Source: Sapria himalayana
Taxonomy: Eukaryota; Streptophyta; Magnoliopsida; Malpighiales; Rafflesiaceae
Direction: 5' to 3'
Length of the DNA: 64,000 nt
Assembly (NCBI GenBank): GCA_029783825.1
Contig: JAREIK010008056.1
Coordinates: 124,001 to 188,000 of the forward strand
Of the stretch, positions 50,082 through 62,434 are shown piece by piece (the first letter of the stretch is position 1; every line of letters begins with the position of its first letter). The translations under genes and the position numbers were made by a program. The notes below the pieces were generated by a model. That model was not told the DNA's origin, searched no databases, and saw only the letters and a program-made list of their open reading frames with translations.

Positions 50082-51799
50082 TATATTCTGGTGATATTAC
50101 TTCGAGCCCGCTTGTGTTATACTTTACACTTATTATCTTGCATTTCAAATTAGATGTTTCGACATATTCTCCCTCGGGGAAAAGATTGTTATTTGCTTTT
50201 CTTTTAGTTGTTGTAGTTTACTTTCAAAGATGAATCAGATACACATTGATTGCAATGGCCCTTTCTTCCTGATACATTTTGGTATCTCATTTCCAATAGG
50301 AACATTAGTCCTTTTTGTACTGTCGGTTGAAGACTTTGACTCAAGTGTCGACATCTGTCCATCTTAGAGTTGGACTAGTCTTTCTTCGATTTATAAGCAT
50401 ATATAATTTAAATAATAAATTATTTAAATAATATTTCTATAAATCATTAAAGCGGTATATCCTGAATAATAAATAATAAATCTCAATTTTATTTGTATTC
50501 ATTATAATTTTAAATAAATATTTTATTTATTTATTAGTTTATTATTATAGATTTATAAATTACAAAATAAATTATGAGTATGACAAATTAATTTAAATAA
50601 TTTATTTATAATAACAAAAATATAACGTTATAAAAAAAGCAAAACATTAAAAAAATTATTATTAAGTAATATATTTTACTTTGATTTTGAATAAATTTAG
50701 ATTTAGCAAATATATTTTAAATAATATCTATTTTATTAATAATAGTTTATTAAATTTTTTTTGATCATTATTATAATATCAAGCAATGTATTTATCTATA
50801 TTGAATTTAAATGACTAATAAATATTAATATTTTTATAACTAAATATTATATTTAAATTTGAAAAAAATTTAAATATTTTTATATTTTCAAAGGTTATAG
50901 CCTTCAAAAATTAAAAAAAAAATAAAAATAAATTTTTTGTTATATCATTGTTTAAATAAAACTTATAAACCACTAAATGCCTAAAAACTAAAACCTCTAA
51001 ACTCCTAAACACAAAAGTCCCTAAATACTTAAACCTTTAAACTCGTAAACCTTAAATATAATTTAAATAATTTATTAAAATATTAATTACAAAATAAATT
51101 ATGAATGATACAAATATAATTTAAATAATTTATTTTTCATCAAAAAAAATATAAGCTTATAAAAAGAAGCAAAACTAAAAAAAATTATTATTTAGTAATA
51201 AATTTTACTTGGATTTTGAATATTTTTAGGTTTTACAATTATATTTTAATTTATATATATCATATTAATAATTGCTTATTAATTTATTTTTTGATAATTG
51301 ATATCATATCTATCAATAAAATTGTTTATATTTAGTTTATATTATATATATAATTATAATGATTATTATTACTAAATATTCGATTCACATTTTAAAAAAT
51401 TTTAAAATTATTATATTTTCAAACGTTATAACATTTGAAAATGTGAAAAAATAGCAAAAATAATTTTTTTGATATTTCATTCTTTAAATAAAACCTATAA
51501 ACCACTAAATGCCTAAAAACATAAATCGCTAAAGTCATAAACGAAAAAACCTCTAAATACGTAAAATATTAAACTGGTATACAATAATAATAATTCATAA
51601 ATCTCATTTTAATTTTTATTCATTATGATTTTAAATTTTTATTTTAATTAATTATCAGTTTATTTTTATAGAAATATTAATTACAAAATAAATTATTAGT
51701 GAGACAGATCTAATTTAAATTATACTGGTATACCCAAAATAATAAAGAATAAATCTCAATATTATTTTTATCATTATATTTTTAAATATTCATTTAAAT

Positions 51800-53036
51800 A
51801 TTCTTATAATGATCAAAAATAAATTAATAATCTATTATTATTAAGATAGATATCAATTAAAATAAGATTACAAAACCTTAAATGATTCAGAAGAAAAGCA
51901 AAATATATTACTATATAATAATTTTTTATATTGAAATTTTTTATCTTTTAAAAAGTTTATTTATAGTTTATTGAAGAAAAATAATTTATATAAATTATAT
52001 TTGTTTAACTCATAATTTATTTGTTATTAATAATTATATACAAATAAATAATTAAAATGAATATTTAAAATTATAATGAAAAAAAAATGAGTTTTATTAT
52101 TTATTATTTATGGTATACCGATTTAATTTAAATTAGATCTATCTAACTAATGATTTATTTTGTAAATAATATTTCTATAAAATAAACTGATAAATAATTA
52201 AAATAAAAATTTCAAATTTAACTGAATAAAAATTAAAATGAAATTTATGATTTATTATTAATGTATACCAGTTTAATTGTTTAAGTATTTAGAGGTTTTT
52301 TCATTTATGAGTTTAGCGATTTATGTTTTTAGGCATTTGTGGTTTATAGGTTTTATTTAAACAATAAAATAAAAAAAAAATTTAATTTTTTTTAAATTTT
52401 TTTTAATTTTTTTTAATTTTCATAGGTCATAACCTTTGAAGATATAATAATATTTAAAATTTTTTGAAATGTGAATACAATATTTAGTTATAATAATATT
52501 AATAATTATATATTATATAAATTCAATATAAATAATTTTATTGATAGATATTATAATAATGAACAAAAATTAAATTAATAAATTATTAATAATCAGATAG
52601 ATATTAATTAAAAAATATTTACAAAACTCAAATTTATTCAAAATTAAAGTAAAATATATTATTTAATAATAATTTTAAATTTTTAAATTTTTACTTATTA
52701 TATAAGCGTAAATACTTTTATTGATTTAAAAAAATTATTTAAATTATATTTCTCACACTCATAATTTATTTTGTAATAAATATTTCTATAGAAAAAAAAT
52801 AATAAATAATTAAAATAAAGATTTAAAATTATAATAAATAGAAATAAAAATTAGATTTATTAATTAATTAAGTAGTATATAGAGGTTTAATGGTTTATGT
52901 ATTTAGGCATTACGAGGTTTAGGAGTTTACTGATTTAACTTCAAATGCATTTAGTAGTAATAGGTTTTATTTAAAAAATAAATAAACAAAAAATTTATCT
53001 TTTGATATTTTCAAAGGTTATGACCTTTGAAAATAT
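51800..53036 (-). repeat. Inverted segment within the satellite (about two monomers)
   Basis: Between about 51800 and 53036 the landmark appears in reverse (GGTTTATAGGTTTTATTTAA near 52341 and AGGTTTTATTTAA near 52960). Monomers on both sides are in forward orientation. The right switch point coincides with the 32-bp palindrome at 53005-53036. Confidence 0.82.
53005..53036. repeat. 32-bp near-perfect palindrome at the inversion edge
   Basis: ATATTTTCAAAGGTTATGAC continues symmetrically to AAATAT, with only the central pair off. Left of it the satellite is reversed, right of it forward. Confidence 0.88.
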
Positions 53037-54225
53037 AGTATTCACATTTAAAAAAAATTTAAAAATTGTTATATTTTCAAAGGTTATAACCTTCAAAAAT
53101 TAGAAAAAATAACCAAAAATAAATTTTTTGTTATATCATTGTTTAAATAAACTTATAAACCATTAGATACCTAAACATAAAAATCTTTAAACTCCTAAAC
53201 ATGAAGCCCCTAAATACTTAAATCTTTAAACTCGTAAACCTTAAATATAATTTAAATAATTTATTGAAATATTAATTAAAAAATAAATTGAGTGATACAA
53301 ATATAATTTAAATAAGTTATTTTTCATCAAAAAAAATATAAGCTTATAAAATGAGGCAAGAGCTAAAAAACAAAATTATTATTTAGTAATAAGTTTACTT
53401 TGATTTTTAATCATTTTAGTTTTTGTAATTAAATTTTAATTTATATTTATAATATTAATAATAGTTTATTAATTTATTTTTTGATAATTGATATAATATC
53501 TATCAATAAAATTGTTTATATATAGTTGATATTTTATATAGTTATAATAATTATTATTACTAAATATTGTATTCACATTTTTAAAAAATTTTAAAATTAT
53601 TATATTTTCAAATGTTATAATCTTTAAAAATTTGAAAAAATATCAAAAATAATTTATTTGTTATTTCATAGTTTAAATAAAACCTATAAACCACTAAATG
53701 CCGAAATACCTAAATGAATAACTTCTAAATCTCAAAAACCCTAAATATATTTAATTCTATTAATCAGATATATCCTAAATAATAAACAATAAATCTCATT
53801 TTTATTTTTTTCATTATAATTTTAAATGTTCATTTTAATTATTTATTTGTTTATTTTTATATAAATATTAATTACAAAATAAATTATAAGTTAGACAAAT
53901 ATAATTTATATAAATTATTTTTCAACAAAAAAATATAGATAAACTTATTAAAAGAAGAAAAAAATTAAAAACAAAAAATTAATATATAGTAATATATTTT
54001 ACTTTGTTTCTGAATTATTTTAGGTTTCGTAATTATATTTTAATTGATATCTAATTTATTAATAATAGATTATTAATTTATTTTTTGATCATTATTAGAA
54101 TATTTATCAATAAAAATATTTATATGATATATAGATTTAATAATTATTATAACTAAATATTCTATTCACTTTTGAAAAAAATTTTAAAATTATAATATTT
54201 TCAAAGATTATAACCTTTGAACATG

Positions 54226-54228
<3 letters not shown>

Positions 54229-54294
<66 letters not shown>
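54229..54294. repeat. (TA)n microsatellite in satellite
   Basis: About 33 TA dinucleotides replace the sequence that follows the palindrome in other monomers. Confidence 0.96.
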
Positions 54295-54298
<4 letters not shown>

Positions 54299-54832
54299 TC
54301 ATTATTTAAATAAAACCTATAAATCACTAAATGCCTAAACACTTAAATCACTATACTACAAAATCCCGATACCCCTATATAGATAATTGTTTAAATGGGT
54401 ATACCCTAAATAATAATTAATAAATCTCATTTTTATTTGTTTTCATTATATTTTAAAAGATTCATTTTGATTCATTAGTTTTTTATTTATATATATATAT
54501 ATTAATTATTAAATAAATTATGAGTTAAAAATATAATTTATAAAAATTATTTTTCATCACAAAATAGATAAGCTTATAAAAAGAAAAAAAATTTAAAAAT
54601 AAACAACTATTATTAAGTAATATATTTTGCTTTACTTTTGAATTATTTTAGGTTTTGATATTATATTTTAAGTAATATCAATCTTATTCATAATAGATTT
54701 TTAATTTAGTATTTGATAATTATTAGAATATCTATCAATAAAATTGTTTATATTGAAATTATATGATATATAATTATTATGATTATTATAAATAAATATT
54801 TATTCACTTATGAAAAAAATTTAAAAATTATA

Positions 54833-54864
54833 ATATTTTCAAAGGTTATAACCTTTGAAAATAT
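54833..54864. repeat. Perfect 32-bp palindrome in satellite monomer
   Basis: Arms ATATTTTCAAAGGTTA and its exact complement meet without a spacer. The same perfect palindrome occurs at 61121-61152, and diverged versions in other monomers. Confidence 0.95.
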
Positions 54865-57289
54865 CAAAAAATAATAAAAATAATTTTTTTTATTTTTTTT
54901 ATTAAATAAAACCTATAAACCACTAAATGTATACACAGTTAAATCATTAAACTCCTAAACCCCATAATGCCTAAATATATAAACCATTAAACTACTATAT
55001 ACTACTTAATAATTAATAAATCTAATTTTTATTTCTTTTTATTATAATTTGAAATATTCATTTTAATTATTTATTAGTTTATTTTTATAGAAATATTTAT
55101 TACAAAATAAAGTATGAGTGCGAAAAATATAATTTAATTAATATATTTTTAATTAAAAAAATATACCCTTATAAAAGAAGTAAAAATTTAAAAATTAAAA
55201 ATTATTATCCAGTAATATATTTTACTATAATTTTGAATCAATTTGGATTTAGTAAATATTTTTTAATTAATATCTATCTTTTTATTAATAGTTTATTAAT
55301 TTAATTTTTGATTATTATTATATTATCTATCAATAAAATTGTTTATATTGAATTTATATGATATATAATTATTAATATTATTAAAACTAAATATTATATT
55401 CACATTCCAAAAAATTGTAATTATTATTATATTTTCAAAGGTTATAACCTATGAAAATGATAACAAATTATAAAATTTTTTTTGTTATTTTATTTTTTAT
55501 ATAAAACCTATAAACCACTAAAAGCCTAAAAACATAAATCTCTAAACTCCTAACGACAAAGCCTCTAAATTCTTAAACTATTAAACTGGTATACATTAAT
55601 AATAAATCTTTAATCTAATTTTAATTTATATTCAGTATAATTTTAAATTTTTATATTAATTATTAATTAGTTTATTTTTATAGAAATATTAATTACAAAA
55701 TAAATTATTAGTGAGACGGATCTAATTAAATTAAACCGGTATCCCTAAATAATAAATAATAAATAATAAATAAAAATCTCATTTTTTTTCATTATAATTT
55801 TAAATATTCATTTTAATTATTTATTTGTTTATTTATATATAAATATTAATTACAAAATAAAATATGAGTTAGACAAATATAATTTATATAAATTATTTTT
55901 CATTAAAAATATAGATAAACTTATTAAAAGAAGAAAAAATTCAAAAATAAAAAATTATTATAGAGTAATATATTTTTCTTTGCTTATGAATCATTTTAAG
56001 TTTTGTAATTATATTTTAATTAATATCTTGCTTATTATTAATGGATTATTAATTTATTTTTTGATTATTATTAGAATATTTATCAAAAAAATTATTTATA
56101 TTGAATTTATATAATATATAAATATAATGATTACTATAACTAAATATTGTATTCACATTTCAAAAAAATTTAAAAATGATTATATTTTCAAAGGTTTTAA
56201 CGTTTAAAAATATCAAAAAATAATTAAAATAAATTTTTTGTTATTTTATTTTTTAAATAAAACCTATAAACCACTCAATGATAGGGGTGCTCATGGGATG
56301 AGACGAGATGGGGATTACAAATCTCCAGTCCCTTCCTAAAGTTCAAAGATTTTTGTTTGAAGATCCAGACCCATTCCATAGGTTGAAAATATCTAGAAGG
56401 GATGGGGAGGAGATCGGGGATTTTGGGTAGGATAAAATGGTTTCGGGACAGAAGGGAGTTTGGAAATTTTTTTCAATTTATTTTCTTCAAACCGTCAAGT
56501 TAGTTCATGTCGAAACCTCTTGTTGTACCATTTATCATTCCTTAGATATGTATATTTCAAACTCAAATTGGGTGAATTTTGTTTTGTCAAATAGGCTGAA
56601 TACCACAAACGAGTTCCATTACCTTGTCAAAAGCTTTGATGTGCAGAAAAGGATAGAAGTTTAAATAAAACCGGACTGAGTTGTGTGCTAAATTGGGTTC
56701 TTTGTTTTTTCACAAGTTGGCTTTGTTCAGCCGAGTGAAAGTTAACCATAATAGCAATACTATATTTTTTAAATAATTACTTAAAATATTAAGGAATAGC
56801 TAAAGATGACCACAAACATTGGTAGCATCAATTACTACTTAAGTAATTGCTAAAATTTGGCAGCTTAATATAACAAAAAAATACAACTAATAACAACCAT
56901 GATAATAATCATTTCAAAGATCCATCCCGAAACAGCAACGAAAATCCAAACCCAATTAATTATCTCTTCTACAACTCCTCCCTTTTCTTCCTCCACTGTA
57001 GAAGGACAACCAAAAATGAAAATGTGGTAATCACGTAGACATAAATTTCTAAGATGAAAGAGTAATAAAAAAACAAATATTACATTATAAATTTTAATAC
57101 ACCCAATCCAAATTTAGTTGGCCAACTATAGTTAGAAGAATATTTGGATCTTGTGACCCCTCTGAAAATTGTAATTGAACCATATTTTTATTATATTGAA
57201 TGAATAAAATAAGTAAAAGTTAAATTAAAATTTACAAGATTTGTATACTAACATGATTCATTATCATAAAGGTCTTGAACTAATTCTTC

Positions 57290-59345
57290 AAATTCAATAG
57301 GTTTGTTTGAACTTCTCAACCAATCTTGTAGATATATGAGAACTTCAGCTGTAATAGGTGTTAAAGAACTCCTAAATTATATAAAGTTCTTTCCCCGGTG
57401 CTAAATGTAGATTCGTAGGTCACAATAGATGCTTGGATAACAAATACATCCCTTGCTACATTTTCCAAAACAGGATACCTAACCTCATTTACCTTCCACC
57501 AGTTTAAAAGATCAAAATCAATTCTATTTTTTCAAGTTTGTCCTCCAAGTACGTATCCAACTCTTCGAAAGCTACAACTTCTTGTTCTTTCTCCAATTCA
57601 ACAAAAGAAATCATTAACATAAGTATCACTATCATCAAATAAATCATCATTTTTTTTCACAGTAGAAGAGAAATCACCTTCTTTTGATTCATCTTCATTT
57701 AAATCTTTATAATCATCTATCATCTCATTTAAAGCATTTATAACCTTTTCACCAAATTTTTAGCCAATTCCTCTCCATAATTCTAAGTGTACTTAACCTT
57801 GAGATATTTGAGCTTATATCTAGGATCCGACACTACCGCTACAAAAATAATAATATTTGTTGACTGAAGAGAACCCCAATATTCGTTTTATTTATGCCTC
57901 ATTTTCATACCCATCTCAGACACCATTGTATCTCTACTATATTCACAAAGCTCAATTTTTTTTTAAAATTCGAATAATCTCAGGAAAATAAACACTAGAG
58001 GTAGAATATTATGAGCCAGAAAATTTACAAGGTACCTCATAAAAAGTTTTCAAGAAACGAGACAAAATTTTGGCGTTTGCTCAGTCTCTCTCAGTTGGAA
58101 TGTTTGAACCAAACTCCTTCAAAAACCTTTTGTCTTTGTCCTCCAACTTATGAAATTCTTTTTGATATTTTATATCAGTTTGTAGCATGAAATAAGTTGA
58201 ATTCCATCTTGTAGGACAATCTAATTGCAATGAAGATCCATATTTCAAGTTTGCTTCTTCAACACATAACTTAAACATATCTAATCTTTTAGGACTGCTC
58301 CGCACTTATTTCACCACACCTCTAATTTTTTGAATAGCACCCTAAACTACTATAATGCCATCTCTGACAATTAAGTTAAAGATATGAGCAAAACATCTCA
58401 TATGAAAATGCTCGCCTCTCAAAGATACAACACTTTTCTTCATAAGCCATTTTTTCAATTGTTCAATTGCAACATCATTATTTGATTCATTGTCAACAGT
58501 AATGCACATCAACTTTCTCAAACCTCATTCATTAATGCAAAACTCAATAGCATTTCTAATATTAACTCCAGAATGACTTTTAATTACACAAAAGTTCAAA
58601 TGCCTTTTATGCATATTCCATTGAGAATCAATTAAATGAACAGTCAAACATATATTAGACAAATTTTGAATGCTAATCCAAGTGTTGGTAGTCAATGAAA
58701 CTCTACAACAATGAGATGATATGCTATCAAATAATTTCTTCTTTTCCTTCACAAATAAAGAAAAACAATCCCTCGGTGTAGAGTTCCTAGATGGAATTTT
58801 AAATTGAGGCATACTAACTTCACAAAACTCCTTGAACTCATCCCTCTCAACAAAACAAAAAGGCAATTCATCTTTTATGATCATTTTCACAAAATCCTTC
58901 CTAATAAGTTTTTGATCAAATTGCTAAAAGTTAATTTGTTATCCTCTGAACTAGTACCTTTAGTGAAACTCAACAAAGATTGTGACTTGTCTTTACCTTT
59001 GTGAGCTTCTATTAATTTTTTTTTGTGTGGAAATTTCCTACAAATCTATCTCAGGTATTTCCATAAACCCAAAGTACCTTGATCACTTTTTGCCAAATAT
59101 TCTTTCCTACACCATATACAAGATGCCCTACCAGTTTCATTTCCCTCTGAATCAACTAATATCTCATAAGTTTCCCAAATAGCAGACTTATACTTTTTAT
59201 GAGCTTGAGGTTCAGATGTGTCTTGACTTTCTTTTACAATTGGAATTGAAGAACCTACCGTAACAATCGGAGGGTTCGTGAAAGGATGATGATTGGATTT
59301 ACCAGTACTTTGATCATTTGAGATGTGATCATCTTCAATTTATTG
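57290..59345 (-). pseudogene. hAT transposase with BED zinc finger, decayed
   Basis: Read from 59345 down: a Ser/Asp-rich leader, then a BED finger (KYKSAIWETYEILV ... CIWCRKEYLAKSDQGTLGLW). Its zinc cysteines are present, but the following histidine is replaced by Tyr and a stop follows. Next comes DELPFCFVERDEFKEF with PQFKIPSRNSTPRDCF. The segment LTTNTWISIQNLSNICLTVH (58690-58631) has Asn where the family has the first catalytic Asp. TVDNESNNDVAIEQL near 58490 keeps the second Asp. Then come a DCPTRWNSTYFML block (58220-58182) and a C-terminal dimerisation region (WWKVNEVRYPVLENVARDV, then STFSTGERTL) near 57510-57375. Stops and frameshifts between blocks make it non-functional. The family cuts and pastes its own element. 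Confidence 0.87.
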
Positions 59346-59748
59346 TATTTTTCATTTACCGCTACATTATGCCATCTGCATTGCCATTAATTAATATGAT
59401 ATGTTAAGCATGGATACATAAATATATTTCAAACAAGCAAGCTCTAAAAAACTGACTGTAACAAATTCAGCCCACTCATTCGGCCCAACCACAATACCAC
59501 AACCAATACTCAACAAAACTGACTAACACATATAAAAATAATAATTAATCACACAATTCTTATCAAAAAAACAAACCAAAAGACTGGTGGCATTTGAGAC
59601 ACGATCGAGGCAACCAGAAGTGCGATGGACAAGGGCTGTACCTAACTGAACACGACTGGAACGACATGAGGTGGCCTGGAACTTGTCGGAATAGCAATAG
59701 GTGCGTCGGAATTGGATGGGCAGTAGTGGAATTGGTGGCATCTTCATG

Positions 59749-59749
<1 letters not shown>

Positions 59750-59804
<55 letters not shown>
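59750..59804. repeat. (TA)n microsatellite in hAT element
   Basis: About 27 TA dinucleotides inside the hAT element near its right end. Confidence 0.97.
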
Positions 59805-59806
<2 letters not shown>

Positions 59807-61120
59807 CTGGTTCTAGTATCAGTTTTTTAGGATGGGACGTTTCTCGAGATGGATATTGCTTAAGATGCGAAACCATCTCAAAAGAAAAAATACGTGACAG
59901 AACAGGAAGGGAAAAGTCAAAGCCAATGGATTTTTCTCAGTCCCGCTTCTTTCGGGACAAGACTTCGGGTCAGGTCACGTATCTTCGTGTCCTGTGAGCA
60001 GCCCTACTGGGTGCATATAAAGTTAAATCAGTAAACTCCTAAACCCCGGAATGCCTAAATACATAAACCATTAAACCGCTAAATACTACTTAATAATTAA
60101 TAAATCTAATTTGTATGGCGATTTATTATATTTTTAAATATTCATTTTAATTATTTATTTGTGTATTTATTTAGAAATATTTATTACAAAATAAATTATG
60201 AGTGGGACAAATATAATTTAAATAATATATTATTTATCTAATAAAAATATACGCTTATAAAAGAAGTATAAATTTAAAAATTAAAAAATAAAAATTATTA
60301 TCAAGTAATATATGTTACATTAATTTTGAATAAATTTGGGTTTTGTAAATATTTTTTAATTAATATCTATCTTAATATTAATAGTTTATAAATTTAATTA
60401 TTGATCATTATTATAATATCTTTCAATAAAATTATTTATATTAAATTTATATGATATATAATTATTAATATTATTATAACAAAATATTAGAATAAAATTT
60501 CAATAAATTGTAAATATTATTATATTTTCAAATGTTATAACCTATGAAAAATATAAAAAATTATAGACATTTTTTTTTGTTATTTTATTTTTTTAAATAA
60601 AACCTATAAACCACTAAAAGCCTAAAAACATAAATCGTTAAACTCCTAACGACAAAATCTCTAAATACTTAAATAATTAAACTGGTATACATTAATAATA
60701 AATCATAAATCTCATTTTAATTTTTATTCAGAATAATTTTAAATATTCATTTTAATTATTTATTTGTTTATTTATATATAAATATTAATTACAAAATAAA
60801 TTGAGTTAGACAAAAATAATTTATATAAATTAATTTTAATCAAAAAATTATTGATAAACTTTTTAAAAGAAAAAAAAAATTCAAAATAAAAAATTATTAT
60901 ATAGTAATATATTTTGATTTCCTTCCGAATCATTTTAGGTTTAGTAATTATATTTTAATTGATATCTATCATATTAATAATAGATTATTAATGTATTTTT
61001 TGATCATTATTAGAATATTTTTCAATAAAATTGTTTATATTGAATTTATATGATATATAAATATAATGATTATTATAACTTAATATTGTATTTACATTTA
61101 AAAAAGATTTAAAAATTATT

Positions 61121-61152
61121 ATATTTTCAAAGGTTATAACCTTTGAAAATAT
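61121..61152. repeat. Perfect 32-bp palindrome in satellite monomer
   Basis: Identical to the palindrome at 54833-54864, in the same position relative to the landmark block that follows about 45 bp downstream. Confidence 0.95.
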
Positions 61153-62333
61153 CAAAAAATAATAAAAATAAATTTTTTATTATTTTATTTTTTTAATAAA
61201 ACCTATAAACCACAATTTTGCATACACAGTTAAATCCGTAAACTCCTAAACCTCATAATGCCTAAATACACAAACCATTAAACCGCTATATACTACTTAA
61301 TAATTAATAAATCTAATTTTTATTTCTATTTATTATAATTTTAAATATTCATTTTAATTATTTATTAGTTTATTTTTATAGAAATATTTATTACAAATTA
61401 AATTATGAGAGCAACATATATATTTTAATTAATTTATTTTAATCAAAAAAAATATATGCTTATAAAAGAAGTAAAAATTTAAAAATTATTATCGAGTAAT
61501 ATATTTTACTTTAATTTTGAATCAATTTGGGTTTTGTAAATATTTTTTAATTAATATCAATCTTTTTATTAATAGTTTATTAATTTAAATTCTCAGCATT
61601 ATTATATTATCTATCAATAAAATTGTTATATTGAATTTATATGATATATAATTATTAATATTATTATAACTAAATATTGTATTCACATTTCAAAAAATTT
61701 TAAATATTATTATATTTTCAAAGGTTTGACCTATGAAAATGAGAAAAAATTACAATTTTTTTTTTGTTATTTTATTGTTTAAATAAAACCTATAAACCAC
61801 TAAATGCCTAAAAACTTAAATTGCTAAATTCCAAAGTGACTAAACCTATAAATACTTAAACTATTAAACAGGTGTACATTAATAAAAAATCATAAATCTC
61901 AATTTAATTTTTATTAAGTATAATTTTAAATTTTTATTTTAATTATTTATCAGTTTATTTTTATAAAAATATTAATTACAAAATAAATTATTAGTGAGAC
62001 AGATCGAATTTAAATAATTTATATTTCATCAAAAAATATATATATCCTTATAAAAAGAGGCAAAATTTTAAAAACAAAAATTTATTATTTAGTAATATAA
62101 TTTATTTTTATTTTGAATCATTTTAGATTTTGCAATTTTTTTTATATCATTCTTATTTATAATAGTTAATTAATTTTTTATTAATCATTATTATAATATA
62201 TATTAATAAAATTATTTATATTGAGTTTACATTATATATAATTATTAATATTATTATTACTGAATATTACATTTACATTTAAAAAAAATTAAAAATTATT
62301 ATAATTTCAAATGTTATAACCTTAAAAAATTAA

Positions 62334-62434
62334 AAAAAAATCAAAAAAAATCAAAAAAAATCAAAAAAAAATCAAAAAAAATCAAAAAAAATAAAAAAAA
62401 TCAAAAAAAATCAAAAAAAATCAAAAAAAAACCA
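62334..62434 (+). repeat. (TCAAAAAAA)n local expansion
   Basis: About ten near-perfect TCAAAAAAA units (8-10 bp, varying A count) at the point where other monomers have one or two TCAAAAA words after the palindrome. Confidence 0.93.

Larger units (their letters stand above)
42909..50390. other. Mitochondrial-like DNA block (probable nuclear insertion)
   Basis: Base composition changes abruptly to mid-GC at 42909 and back to very AT-rich at about 50390. The texture is typical of plant mitochondrial intergenic DNA: AAGAAAG/CTTTCTT-rich, GGGGCTCTTCGAGTAG, CCTTTCGAAAGGAAAAGAAG. It carries copia fragments, as plant mitochondrial genomes often do, and a degenerate plastid-type tRNA-Asn. I recognise no intact mitochondrial protein gene. 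Small frames such as 43653-43868 (71 aa), 46972-47160 (62 aa) and 50230-50367 (45 aa) match nothing I know and may be chance. Assignment to mitochondrion is inference from texture. Confidence 0.65.
50391..56281. repeat. AT-rich satellite array (~530-600-bp monomers), part 1
   Basis: The landmark AAAACCTATAAACCACTAAA, or a close variant, recurs near 50960, 51492, 53150, 53682, 54314, 54906, 55505 and 56261; spacing is mostly 530-632 bp, with one gap of about 756 bp. Each landmark starts a block of octamers. Another shared element is TTTTCAAAGGTTATAACC, just before an AT-rich segment. Monomers are clearly diverged, with indels and (TA)n insertions (for example 54229-54294). The array begins immediately at the right edge of the mitochondrial-like block. 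Confidence 0.88.
56282..60006 (-). mobile_element. hAT transposon inserted in the satellite
   Basis: The left end TAGGGGTGCTCATGGG and the complement of the right end, TAGGGCTGCTCACAGG, form terminal inverted repeats of hAT style. Outside them CTCAATGA (56274-56281) and CTGGGTGC (60007-60014) are both variants of the satellite word CTAAATGC, so they look like an eroded 8-bp target duplication. The satellite monomer continues across the insertion. About 3.7 kb long, with the transposase on the minus strand and a (TA)n run at 59750-59804. The plus-strand frame 56437-56664 near the left end matches nothing I know. Confidence 0.88.

Noticed and set aside
50955..51050. True interstitial telomere array
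   Set aside because: Units step by 8 bp with variable first bases; there is no run of perfect CCCTAAA.
56437..56664. 75-codon plus-strand frame as a gene
   Set aside because: Lies in the non-coding end of the hAT element and opposite to the transposase. No recognisable domain.
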